Shown here in pieces: positions 44,709 to 52,633 of a DNA stretch of 64,000 bases. The notes under the pieces are model-generated. The model saw only the letters and a list, made by a program, of their open reading frames with translations. It was not told where the DNA came from and ran no database searches. This DNA is from Variovorax atrisoli 110B (lineage in GTDB: Bacteria; Pseudomonadota; Gammaproteobacteria; Burkholderiales; Burkholderiaceae_C), in contig NZ_KB907456.1 in the NCBI RefSeq assembly GCF_000382045.1, forward strand, positions 186,001-250,000, in the 5' to 3' direction. Every line of letters starts with the position of its first letter. Within the stretch, counting starts at the first letter, position 1. The position numbers and the translations under genes are program-made.

Positions 44709-45683
44709 ATGCAACGTCGTCAATGGAGCGCGATGGTGGGAGCCGCGGCATTGTTTGCAGTCGCGGGTCAGAGCTTTGCGCAGGGTTATCCCAACAAGCC
44801 CGTCGAACTGAGCGTGCCGTTCGCACCGGGTGGCACGACGGACATCGTGGCGCGCGTGATTTCCGATCCGCTGGGCAAGGTGCTGGGCCAGCCGGTGGTG
44901 GTGATCAACCGCGCCGGCGGCGGCGGCATCGTGGGTGCGGCCGAGACCGCCCGTGCCACGCCCGACGGCTACAAGCTCGGCATCGCCACGGTGTCGAGCA
45001 CGGCGGCCAACCCGGCCATCAACCCGAAGACGCCGTACGACCCGATCAACGACTTCACGCCGATCATCAACATCGCGGCCACGCCGAACATCATCGCGGT
45101 CAACCCGAGCTTCCCGGCCAAGAACTACGCCGAGTTCGTGGCCGAGCTGAAGAAGAACCCCGGCAAGTACTCGTACGCCTCGTCGGGCACGGGCGGCATC
45201 GGCCACCTGCTGATGGAGCTCTACAAGAGCCTGACCAACACCTTCGTCACGCACATCCCGTACCGCGGCGCGGGCCCGGCGCTGAACGACGTGGTGGCCG
45301 GCCAGGTGCCGATCATGTTCGACAACATCCCCTCGGCCATGCCCTTCATCCAGAGCGGCCGGCTGATCCCGATCGTGGTGTCGGCGCCGCAGCGCCTGGC
45401 TGCGCTGCCCAACGTGCCGACCTTCAAGGAAGTGGGCCTGGAGCCGGTGAACCGCATGGCCTACTACGGCATCCTCGGTCCGAAGGGCCTGCCCAAGGAA
45501 GTGGTCGACAAGATCAGCGCGGGCGTGAAGAAGGCCGTGGAAGAACCGGCGGTGCGCAAGCGCATCGAGGACACGGGCTCGCTGATCGTGGCGAACACGC
45601 CCGACCAGTTCGCAGCGCAGATCAAGGCCGAATACGACGTGTACAAGCAGGTCGTGAAGAAGCAGAACCTGAAGCTCGACTGA
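44709..45683 (+). CDS. Bug/TctC family receptor
   Basis: The 324-aa periplasmic binding protein has a signal peptide (1-25, ending AGQSFAQG), the VELSVPFAPGGTTDIVAR opening, VVVINRAGGGGIVGAAETAR, and THIPYRGAGPALNDVVAGQV. AAGGAG lies directly before the start. It is the first of three Bug receptors in 4 kb and has no tctA or tctB partner here. Ligand unknown. A strong terminator follows. Confidence 0.93.
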   Translation: MQRRQWSAMVGAAALFAVAGQSFAQGYPNKPVELSVPFAPGGTTDIVARVISDPLGKVLGQPVVVINRAGGGGIVGAAETARATPDGYKLGIATVSSTAANPAINPKTPYDPINDFTPIINIAATPNIIAVNPSFPAKNYAEFVAELKKNPGKYSYASSGTGGIGHLLMELYKSLTNTFVTHIPYRGAGPALNDVVAGQVPIMFDNIPSAMPFIQSGRLIPIVVSAPQRLAALPNVPTFKEVGLEPVNRMAYYGILGPKGLPKEVVDKISAGVKKAVEEPAVRKRIEDTGSLIVANTPDQFAAQIKAEYDVYKQVVKKQNLKLD

Positions 45684-45709
45684 GACAGGTCGCTCGCGCG
45701 ACGAAGCAA

Positions 45710-45735
45710 GCCGCCCGCCTGCCGGGCGGCTTTTT
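45710..45735 (+). terminator. Terminator between a Bug-receptor gene and xerD
   Basis: GCCGCCCG and CGGGCGGC form an 8-bp stem with a CCTGC loop followed by TTTTT, 26 bp after the receptor stop. Confidence 0.85.
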
Positions 45736-45756
45736 CTTTTTGTTATCTTGCAAGGC

Positions 45757-46671
45757 ATGAGCACAGAGGCAGCCACGCAGACGACACCCGAGATCGACGA
45801 CTTCATCGACGCCCTGTGGCTCGAGGACGGGTTGTCGAAGAACACGCTGGCCGCCTACCGCCGCGACCTCGCACTGTTCGCGCAGTGGCTCGGCGCGCAG
45901 CGCAGCGGCACCGCACTCAACGCCGCGAAGGAGACGGACCTGCAGGCCTACATGGGCGCACGGCTGTCGAGCAAGGGCAAGGCCACGTCGGCCAACCGGC
46001 GGCTCACGGTGTTCAAGCGCTACTACCGCTGGGCGCTGCGCGAGCGGCGCATCGCGGCCGACCCGAGCATCCGGCTCGTGCCGGCGCGGCAGATGCCGCG
46101 GGCCATCAAGACGCTCTCCGAAAAGCAGGTCGACGACCTGCTGGGCGCGCCGGACGTCGAGTCGCCGCTCGGCCTGCGCGACCGCGCGATGCTGGAGCTG
46201 ATGTACGCCAGCGGCCTGCGCGTGAGCGAGCTGGTGGCGCTCAAGGTCACCGACATGAGCCTCAACGACGGCGTGCTGCGCGTGCTCGGCAAGGGCAACA
46301 AGGAGCGGCTGGTGCCCTTCGGCGCCGAGGCGCGGCGCTGGATCGAGCGCTACCTGGAAGAGTCGCGCCCCGCCATCCTCGATGGCCAGCAGACCTCCGA
46401 CCTGTTCGTCACTGCGCGCGGCGCCGGCATGACGCGCGTGATGTTCTGGATCATCGTGAAGAAGCACGCGGCCGCGGCGGGCATCCATGTACCGCTGTCG
46501 CCCCATACGCTGCGCCACGCCTTCGCCACGCACCTGCTGAACCACGGCGTCGATCTGCGCGCGGTGCAGTTGCTGCTGGGGCACGCGGACATCTCGACGA
46601 CGACCATCTACACACACGTGGCGCGCGAGCGCCTGAAGCAGCTGCATGCGCAGCACCATCCGCGCGGTTGA
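45757..46671 (+). CDS. xerD: Site-specific tyrosine recombinase XerD
   Basis: XerD, with XerC, resolves chromosome dimers at dif. The 304-aa protein has an N-terminal core-binding domain (IDALWLEDGLSKNTLAAYRR) and the catalytic domain with Arg in MYASGLRVSELVALK, Lys in GKGNKERLVP, HTLRHAFATHLL, LLGHADIS and the nucleophile Tyr in TTTIYTHVAR. The ATG at 45757 was preferred over an in-frame TTG 9 nt earlier. The context is unrelated to recombination, so this is the housekeeping enzyme rather than an integrase. Confidence 0.93.
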   Translation: MSTEAATQTTPEIDDFIDALWLEDGLSKNTLAAYRRDLALFAQWLGAQRSGTALNAAKETDLQAYMGARLSSKGKATSANRRLTVFKRYYRWALRERRIAADPSIRLVPARQMPRAIKTLSEKQVDDLLGAPDVESPLGLRDRAMLELMYASGLRVSELVALKVTDMSLNDGVLRVLGKGNKERLVPFGAEARRWIERYLEESRPAILDGQQTSDLFVTARGAGMTRVMFWIIVKKHAAAAGIHVPLSPHTLRHAFATHLLNHGVDLRAVQLLLGHADISTTTIYTHVARERLKQLHAQHHPRG

Positions 46672-46720
46672 TCGAGGGCGCGCGGTTTTCTTTCCTCAGA
46701 AAAACCAGGAGACACCATCC

Positions 46721-47692
46721 ATGAAGAAGACGACTGCAACCATGGTCGCGGCCGCAATGCTGGCCGTCGGCGGCGCAGCTTTCGCGCAGGCATTTCCGAG
46801 CGCCAAGCCCATCCGCCTGATCGTCGGCTATCCGCCCGGCGGCGGCATCGACTTCGCGGCGCGCACCGTGCAGGTGCCGCTGCAGGAGGCGCTCAAGCAG
46901 CAGCTGGTGGTCGACTACAAGCCCGGCGCGAGCGGCATGATCGCGGCCACCGAGCTCACGCGCCAGCCGGCCGACGGCTACACGCTTCTGCTTGCCAACA
47001 CGGGGCCCTTCGCCATCGCGCCGTACCTGCAGAGCAAGCCGCCGTACGACCCGATCAAACAGTTCACCTACATCGGGCAGATCAGCCAGGGCAGCTACAT
47101 CGCGGTGACGCGGCCCGACCATCCGGCGAAGAACCTCAAGGAGTTCGTCGCCTGGGCCAAGGGGCAGCCGGGCAAGGTGAACTTCGCCTCCGGCGGCAAC
47201 GGCACCTCCACGCACCTCAACGGCGAGCTCATGAACCAGGTGACCGGGCTCGACATGACCCACGTGCCGTACAAGGGCAGCGCCCCGGCGGTGCAGGACC
47301 TGATCGGCGGGCAGACGCAGATCCTCATCGACGCGGGCAGCGTGCTGCTGCCGCAGGTGAAGGGCGGCAAGCTCAAGGCGCTGGCCGTGACCGGCCCGGC
47401 GCGCGATCCGCAACTGCCCGATGTGCCGACGGTCAAGGAGCTGGGACTCGCGGGCATGGAGTCGGTCGGCTTCCAGGGGCTGGTGGGGCCGGCCAACATG
47501 CCGAAGGAGGTGGTCGATCGGCTTTCCGGCGAGCTCGCGAAGGCGCTGGCGCAGCCCGAGATCAAGGCCAAGTTCTCGACGGCAGGCGCCGAAGTGCATT
47601 CGCTCGGGCCGGCCGAGTTCGCGGCTTTCGTGAAGGCGGACAATGAGAAGTGGTCCAGGCTGATCAAGGAGCGCAAGCTGCAGCTGGACTGA
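46721..47692 (+). CDS. Bug/TctC family receptor
   Basis: The 323-aa protein has a signal peptide (1-23, ending AAFAQA), then RLIVGYPPGGGIDFAARTVQ, VDYKPGASGMIAATELTR and THVPYKGSAPAVQDLIGGQT. AGGAG precedes the start. The pocket loop GGGIDFAA differs from the GGTTDIVA of the receptor at 44709, so the ligand may differ. The next receptor gene follows 56 bp downstream in the same direction. Confidence 0.93.
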   Translation: MKKTTATMVAAAMLAVGGAAFAQAFPSAKPIRLIVGYPPGGGIDFAARTVQVPLQEALKQQLVVDYKPGASGMIAATELTRQPADGYTLLLANTGPFAIAPYLQSKPPYDPIKQFTYIGQISQGSYIAVTRPDHPAKNLKEFVAWAKGQPGKVNFASGGNGTSTHLNGELMNQVTGLDMTHVPYKGSAPAVQDLIGGQTQILIDAGSVLLPQVKGGKLKALAVTGPARDPQLPDVPTVKELGLAGMESVGFQGLVGPANMPKEVVDRLSGELAKALAQPEIKAKFSTAGAEVHSLGPAEFAAFVKADNEKWSRLIKERKLQLD

Positions 47693-47748
47693 CACCCTCC
47701 ATCACGCAAGCAAGCAGGCAGACGACAAGGGCTGCCACACACGACACC

Positions 47749-48741
47749 ATGAATTTCCTCGCTTCCTCGAAGCCCTCGCGCCGCACGGCGACCCGACTCC
47801 TCGCCGCCGCCGCGCTGTGCGCCGCATCCGGTGCCATCGCGCAGACCGTGCCAAAGACCGTGCGCCTCATCGTCGCCTACCCGGCGGGCGGCGTCAGCGA
47901 CGTGGTCGCGCGTGCGCTGGGCGATCGGCTCGCGGCGCAGATGGGCGTCACTGTGGTCGTGGACAACCGCGCGGGCGCGAGCGGCGCCATCGGCATGGAC
48001 GCCGTCGCCAAGGCCGCGCCCGACGGTGCGACGCTGGGCTTCTCGGCCATCAGCCCGCTGGTGCTGAGCCCGCACCTGGGCAAGCTGCCCTTCGATCCGC
48101 TCAAGGACGTGGCGCCCGTGGCCAGCGTGATGTATTCGCCGGTGCTGCTCATCGCCACCCCGGCGAGCAAGGCCAAGGACTTCAAGGCGCTGATCGACGA
48201 TGCCAAGGCGCATCCGGGGGCGGTGCGCTGGGCGACCTCGGGATCGGCCTCGCTCGGCCACATCGTGCTCGAGCAGCTGCGCGCCGCGGCCGGTGTCGAC
48301 ATCACGCACGTGCCCTACAAGGGCGGCGGCCAGCAGCTCAACGACGCGATCGGCGGGCAGTTCGAGATCCTTTCCACCAACGCGAGCCCGACGCTCTCTT
48401 CGCACATCCAGTCGGGCAAGCTGCGTCCGCTGGCGGTGGGCGCGCCCGCGCGGCTCGACAGCCTCCCGCAGGTGCCCACGCTGGGCGAACTGGGCTACAA
48501 GGCGGCGAACATCAATTCGCTGTTCGGCGTGTTCGCACCCGCTGCCACGCCGCCGGCGCTGGTCGCGAAGTACAACGCTGAGATCAACAAGGCGCTGGCC
48601 ACGCCCGAACTGCGCGCCAAGCTGACGGCCACCGACAACGTGCCCACCGGCGGCACGCCGGCCGCGTTCGCGAAGGAAATCGCCAGCGAGTTCGAGAGCA
48701 ACGGGCGCATCGTCAAGGCGGCGGGCATCAAGGCCGATTGA
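47749..48741 (+). CDS. Bug/TctC family receptor
   Basis: The 330-aa protein has a signal peptide (about 1-31, with SRRTATRLLAAAALCAASG), then VRLIVAYPAGGVSDVVARAL, VVVDNRAGASGAIGMDAVA and THVPYKGGGQQLNDAIGGQF. It is not identical in its pocket loops to the preceding receptor, so it looks like a diverged duplicate rather than a recent copy. Probably co-transcribed with it. Ligand unknown. Confidence 0.93.
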   Translation: MNFLASSKPSRRTATRLLAAAALCAASGAIAQTVPKTVRLIVAYPAGGVSDVVARALGDRLAAQMGVTVVVDNRAGASGAIGMDAVAKAAPDGATLGFSAISPLVLSPHLGKLPFDPLKDVAPVASVMYSPVLLIATPASKAKDFKALIDDAKAHPGAVRWATSGSASLGHIVLEQLRAAAGVDITHVPYKGGGQQLNDAIGGQFEILSTNASPTLSSHIQSGKLRPLAVGAPARLDSLPQVPTLGELGYKAANINSLFGVFAPAATPPALVAKYNAEINKALATPELRAKLTATDNVPTGGTPAAFAKEIASEFESNGRIVKAAGIKAD

Positions 48742-48786
48742 GAAGGCCGATTGACCGGGCGGCTGACGCCTTCATGACACCCCGGC

Positions 48787-48821
48787 TTGTGGGTTGATCT
48801 TCCCTACCTTATAGTAGGTAG
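48787..48821 (+). promoter_or_regulatory. Promoter and operator of the TetR gene (leaderless)
   Basis: TTGTGG (48787-48792) and TATAGT (48810-48815) are spaced 17 bp, which predicts transcription to begin at about 48821-48822, the first base of the start codon. The -10 box lies inside the inverted repeat CTACC-N8-GGTAG (48804-48821), which abuts the ATG. No ribosome-binding site is present, consistent with leaderless translation. Repressor binding here would block its own promoter. Confidence 0.65.
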
Positions 48822-49397
48822 ATGACCAACGCCACAGCCCTGGCCACCGGCAGCACCCGCGAGCAGATCCTCGCGGTGGCGCGGGGCCTGATCGAAACGC
48901 GCTCCTACCTGGGCTTCAGCTTCCAGGACGTGGCCGATGCGGTCGGCGTGCGCAAGGCCAGTCTGTACCACCACTTCCCGACCAAGGAGGCGCTGGGCGT
49001 CGCGGTGATCCGCGGGGCCGCGCAGGGCTTCAAGGACTGGGACGCTGCCCGGGCGCGCGAGCCGAAGGACGCACTCGAATCGTATTTCCGCATGTACCGC
49101 AACACGTTCAGGGCCGGCTCGGCGATGTGTCCCGCAGGGGCGATGGCGCCTGGCTGGGGCGTCGTCAACGACGAACTGCGCATGGCGGTACAGGAGTTGC
49201 GCAACACTCAGGTGACGTGGCTCACCGGCGTTCTGAGCGCGCTGATGCCCGAGCGCAAGACCGGCGCCTCGGTGGCCTCGCTGGCCGCCTACGTGTTTTC
49301 CGTGTGCCAGGGCGCGCTGCTGTCGGCGCGCATGACGGGCCGCGTCGAAGATTTCGACGACGCCATCGTCCAACTCAGGAGTTCCTTGCCGGGCTGA
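48822..49397 (+). CDS. TetR-family transcriptional repressor
   Basis: The 191-aa protein has an N-terminal TetR helix-turn-helix (TREQILAVARGLIETRSYLG, FSFQDVADAVGVRKASLYHH, FPTKEALG) and a C-terminal helical domain that starts with a short Cys/Met-rich loop (FRAGSAMCPAGAMAPGWG). It lies just upstream of the thiolase-MaoC pair, and the operator motif CTACC-N8-GGTAG occurs at both promoters. An acyl-CoA or aromatic-acid ligand would fit but is unproven. Confidence 0.92.
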   Translation: MTNATALATGSTREQILAVARGLIETRSYLGFSFQDVADAVGVRKASLYHHFPTKEALGVAVIRGAAQGFKDWDAARAREPKDALESYFRMYRNTFRAGSAMCPAGAMAPGWGVVNDELRMAVQELRNTQVTWLTGVLSALMPERKTGASVASLAAYVFSVCQGALLSARMTGRVEDFDDAIVQLRSSLPG

Positions 49398-49413
49398 GCG
49401 CCCGGCCTCGTGC

Positions 49414-49439
49414 AGGCACGCTTCGGCGTGCCTATTTTT
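49414..49439 (+). terminator. Terminator of the TetR gene
   Basis: AGGCACGC, a TTCG tetraloop and GCGTGCCT form a perfect 8-bp stem followed by ATTTTT. It isolates the repressor from the thiolase promoter. Confidence 0.88.
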
Positions 49440-49451
49440 CGACCTCGAAGC

Positions 49452-49469
49452 CTACCGATTGGAAGGTAG
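49452..49469. promoter_or_regulatory. Candidate TetR operator upstream of the thiolase gene
   Basis: CTACC (49452-49456) and GGTAG (49465-49469) flank 8 bp, the same motif and spacing as the repeat at the TetR start codon. It lies 22 bp before the thiolase ATG, where a bound repressor would block transcription. Confidence 0.65.
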
Positions 49470-49491
49470 TCAAACCTGCTGGAGAGCATTC

Positions 49492-50625
49492 ATGAAAGCC
49501 GTCATTTCCGCCTATGCCCGATCCCCGTTCCATTTCGCGAAGAAGGGCGCGCTCGCCGAGGTGCGCCCCGACACGCTCGCCGCCGGCGTGGTGCGCGGCC
49601 TGCTGCAGCGCACCGACCTCGATCCCGCGCTGCTCGAAGACGTCGTCCTCGGCTGCGCCTACCCCGAGGCCTCGCAGGGCAACAACCTCGCGCGCATCGT
49701 CGGGCTGCTGGCGGGGCTTCCGCATGAAGTCGGCGGCATGACCGTCAACCGCTTCTGCGGCTCCTCGATGCAGGCCGTGCACATCGCCGCAGCGCAGATC
49801 GAGGCGGGCATGGGCGATGCGTTCCTGTGCGTGGGCGTGGAGTCGATGACGATGGTGCCGCAGGGCGGCTTCAACTTCTCCCCAAGCCCCGAGCTCAAGG
49901 AGAACACCGACGCCTACATCTCGATGGGCGAGACCGCCGAGAACGTCGCGCAGCGCTGGAACGTGAGCCGCGCCGACCAGGAGGCCTTCGCGGTGGAGTC
50001 GCACCGCAAGGCGGCCGAGGCGCGCGCGCAGGGGCGGCTGGCGGGTGAGATCGTGCCGGTGCGCCTCGCCTCGGGCGACGTGGTCGACGCCGATGGCTGC
50101 ATCCGCCCGACCACCTCCGCCGAGGCGCTGGCGAACCTCAAGCCCGCGTTCCGTCCCGACGGCGTGGTGACGGCCGGCACCTCCTCGCCGCTGACCGATG
50201 GCGCGGCGGCGGTGCTGGTCACCAGCGACGACTTTGCGGCGAAGCACGGCCTGAAGGCGCTGGCGCGCATCCGCTCGTTCGCGACGGTGGGCGTCGACCC
50301 GGCGATCATGGGCATCGGCCCGATCCCCGCCACGCGCAAGGCGCTGGCACGCGCGGGCCTGAGCGCGGCCGACCTCGACGTCATCGAGATCAACGAAGCC
50401 TTCTCCTCGCAGGCACTGGCCTGCATCCGCGACCTGGGGCTCGATCCGGCGAAGATCAACCTCGATGGCGGCGGCCTGTCGATCGGCCATCCGCTGGGCG
50501 CCACCGGCGCGCGCATCACCGGCAAGGCGGCGTCGCTGCTGGCGCGCGAGAAGGGCCGCTATGCGCTGGCCACGCAGTGCATCGGCGGAGGGCAGGGTAT
50601 CGCGACGATCCTCGAGCGCGTCTGA
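49492..50625 (+). CDS. Acetyl-CoA C-acyltransferase (FadA-type thiolase)
   Basis: The 377-aa thiolase has nucleophile Cys89 in VNRFCGSSMQAVHIAAAQ, catalytic His in LSIGHPLGATGARI and Cys in ATQCIGGGQGIATIL. It resembles degradative thiolases of beta-oxidation rather than the BktB-like enzyme at 29415. GGAGAG precedes the start. It forms an operon with MaoC under the TetR operator. A role in degrading acyl- or aromatic acyl-CoA is inferred. Confidence 0.92.
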   Translation: MKAVISAYARSPFHFAKKGALAEVRPDTLAAGVVRGLLQRTDLDPALLEDVVLGCAYPEASQGNNLARIVGLLAGLPHEVGGMTVNRFCGSSMQAVHIAAAQIEAGMGDAFLCVGVESMTMVPQGGFNFSPSPELKENTDAYISMGETAENVAQRWNVSRADQEAFAVESHRKAAEARAQGRLAGEIVPVRLASGDVVDADGCIRPTTSAEALANLKPAFRPDGVVTAGTSSPLTDGAAAVLVTSDDFAAKHGLKALARIRSFATVGVDPAIMGIGPIPATRKALARAGLSAADLDVIEINEAFSSQALACIRDLGLDPAKINLDGGGLSIGHPLGATGARITGKAASLLAREKGRYALATQCIGGGQGIATILERV

Positions 50626-50677
50626 CGCGGCGCAGCCCGCGAGAATGACGATCGCCACTGACGACAAAGGAGACCCC

Positions 50678-51124
50678 ATGGCCAAGCTGTATCTCGAAGA
50701 CCTGAAGGTCGGCGACCGTTTCCGCAGTGCCGAGCACGCGCTCGACGCGGCGCAGATCAAGGCCTTCGCGCAGCAGTTCGACCCGCAGCCCTTCCACACC
50801 GACGAAGAGGCCGCCAAGAGCACCTTCTTCGGCGGCCTCGCCGCGAGCGGCTGGCACACGGCCGCGCTCACGATGAAGCTGCTGGTCGAGAGCGGCATTC
50901 CGTTGGCCGACGGCATCATCGGCTCGGGCGGCGAGCTGCAATGGCCCAAGCCGACACGCCCCGGCGACGTGCTGCACGTGGAAAGCGAGATCGTCGACAT
51001 CGTTCCCTCGCGCTCCAAGCCCGGCCGTGCGATGGTGCAGATGCGTTGCCAGACGCTCAACCAGCATGGCGACGTGCTCCAGCACTTCACGCCGAAGCTG
51101 GTGGTGCATGCCCGCCCGGCCTAG
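50678..51124 (+). CDS. MaoC-type (R)-enoyl-CoA hydratase/dehydratase
   Basis: The 148-aa hot-dog-fold protein has the hydratase-2 motif AFAQQFDPQPFHTDEEAA with catalytic Asp and His, then FGGLAASGWHTAALTMKLL and GDVLHVESEIVDIVPSRSKP. It would add water to an enoyl-CoA before the thiolase step. AAAGGAGA precedes ATG 50678; an in-frame ATG at 50645 would add eleven residues. Operon with the thiolase. Confidence 0.92.
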   Translation: MAKLYLEDLKVGDRFRSAEHALDAAQIKAFAQQFDPQPFHTDEEAAKSTFFGGLAASGWHTAALTMKLLVESGIPLADGIIGSGGELQWPKPTRPGDVLHVESEIVDIVPSRSKPGRAMVQMRCQTLNQHGDVLQHFTPKLVVHARPA

Positions 51125-51136
51125 GGCTGCGGACCT

Positions 51137-51970
51137 TCAGGCCTTGTCCTGGGCGCTTGAGAGCTGGCGCAGCTCCTCGCTGCTGAAGCCGGCGCGACCG
51201 CGCGCCTCGAGGTTGAATGGCGGCTTCAGCCGCGGCGCCTCGTAGCGCGCCACCAGCGCGGGGTAGGTGGCCTCGGGGTCGATGCCTTCGCGCTCGCAAA
51301 GCCAGCGGTACCAGTGGTTGCCGATGGCCACATGGCCCACTTCATCCCGCAGGATGATGTCGAGAATCTCGACCGCGCGCAGGGCGTCGGGTGTGTTCAC
51401 GCGCTTGAGCTTGCCCTGGATCAGCGGCGTGGCGTCGAGCCCGCGCGCCTCCAGCGTGCGCGGCACCAGCGCCATGCGGGCGAGCACGTCGTCCTTCGTC
51501 TTCTCGCACATGTTCCACAGCCCGTCGTGGCCGGGGAAGTCGCCGTAGCGCCAGCCCATGTCCTGCAGGTGCGCGTGCAGCAGCGTGAAGTGCTGCGCCT
51601 CCTCGTCGGCCACGCGCAGCCAGTCGCGGTAGTAGGCCTCGGGCATGCCGTCGTAGCGCCAGACGGCGTCGAGCGCGAGGTTGATCGCATTGAACTCGAT
51701 GTGGCAGATCGAGTGGATCAGCGCGGCGCGGCCTTCGGTGGTGAAGGGCGAGCGCTTCTGCACGGCGGTGGCGGCCACGCGCAGCGGGCGCTCGGGGCGG
51801 CCCGGCACGCCGAGATCGTCGCCGGCGGTGCGGATGGGGGCGGCTGCTATGGATTCAGTAGCGCCGTCCAGAGGATTGGCGGAGACAGCGTAGATGGCAC
51901 GGGTGGCGGCCACCTTTTCATCGGGATCCGTAAGGCGAAGCGCGGCCAGCGCGCTCAATCGGGGGTGCAT
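51137..51970 (-). CDS. DUF455 ferritin-like protein
   Basis: The 277-aa protein has the DUF455 core: ALIHSICHIEFNAINLALDA, then WLRVADEEAQHFTLLHAHL and ILRDEVGHVAIGNHWYRWL. The Glu and E-x-x-H motifs (EAQH, EVGH) suggest a ferritin-like diiron site, related to the tRNA hydroxylase MiaE fold. Substrate unknown. The start at 51968-51970 was taken because the upstream frame lacks family sequence. It is divergent from the gamma-carbonic anhydrase gene. Confidence 0.85.
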   Translation of the reverse strand: MHPRLSALAALRLTDPDEKVAATRAIYAVSANPLDGATESIAAAPIRTAGDDLGVPGRPERPLRVAATAVQKRSPFTTEGRAALIHSICHIEFNAINLALDAVWRYDGMPEAYYRDWLRVADEEAQHFTLLHAHLQDMGWRYGDFPGHDGLWNMCEKTKDDVLARMALVPRTLEARGLDATPLIQGKLKRVNTPDALRAVEILDIILRDEVGHVAIGNHWYRWLCEREGIDPEATYPALVARYEAPRLKPPFNLEARGRAGFSSEELRQLSSAQDKA

Positions 51971-52011
51971 CCCTACAATTCTAGGTTTTGACCTTGCAGG
52001 GACCGGAAACA

Positions 52012-52536
52012 ATGGCGCTCTACGAACTCGACGGTGTGGCACCCCAGGTGGGCGAAGGTGCATGGGTGGCCGACAGCGCGGAGGTGATGGGCAACGTCAG
52101 GCTGGCGGACAACGCCAACGTATGGTTCGGCGCAGTGCTGCGCGGCGACACCGAGACGCTGAGCATCGGGCGCAACAGCAACATCCAGGACCTGTCGGTG
52201 CTGCACGCCGACATCGGCTGCCCCCTGACCGTCGGCGACAACGTGACCGTCGGCCACCAGGTGATGCTGCACGGTTGCACCATCGGCGACAACACGCTGA
52301 TCGGCATCCAGGCCGTGGTCTTGAATAACGCCAAGATCGGCCGCAATTCGATCGTTGGCGCCGGCAGCGTGGTGACCGAAGGCAAGGAGTTCCCCGACAA
52401 CTCGCTCATCATGGGCTCGCCCGCCAAGGTGGTGCGCACCCTCGACGACGAGGCCGCCGCCAAGCTGCGCCAGGGCGCGGAGAACTACGTGGCCAACGCC
52501 CGGCGCTTTGCCAAGGGGCTGAAGAAAGTTGCCTGA
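52012..52536 (+). CDS. Gamma-carbonic anhydrase family protein
   Basis: The 174-aa left-handed beta-helix protein has hexapeptide repeats (NVRLADNANVWFGAVLRGD, NSNIQDLSVLHADIGCPL), metal-binding His residues in VTVGHQVMLHGCTIGD, and SLIMGSPAKVVRTL. Members include CaiE/YrdA-like proteins, many with no proven carbonic anhydrase activity. Repeat copy D begins right after its stop codon. Confidence 0.92.
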   Translation: MALYELDGVAPQVGEGAWVADSAEVMGNVRLADNANVWFGAVLRGDTETLSIGRNSNIQDLSVLHADIGCPLTVGDNVTVGHQVMLHGCTIGDNTLIGIQAVVLNNAKIGRNSIVGAGSVVTEGKEFPDNSLIMGSPAKVVRTLDDEAAAKLRQGAENYVANARRFAKGLKKVA

Positions 52537-52605
52537 CCCTCAGGCTTGCCCACTTCGTGTGGCCGCCGGCCCGGCGAAGCCGGTTTCGCGGTATTCCGTG
52601 CGAAG
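52537..52605 (+). repeat. 3'-anchored intergenic repeat, copy D (shortened)
   Basis: Starts with the first base after the gamma-carbonic anhydrase stop. It reads CCCTCAGGCTTGCCCACTTC, then CCGGCCCGGCGAAGCCGGTT and TCGCGGTATTCCGTGCGAAG. It aligns to the ends of copies B and C but lacks the central C-run/G-run hairpin. Confidence 0.65.
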
Positions 52606-52633
52606 ACTGTTTTATTGAGAGAGGACCGATGTT

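Noticed and set aside
45748..45756. TTG start of xerD nine bases upstream
   Set aside because: The ATG at 45757 gives the typical protein length and the TTG lies closer to the terminator stem without a better ribosome site.
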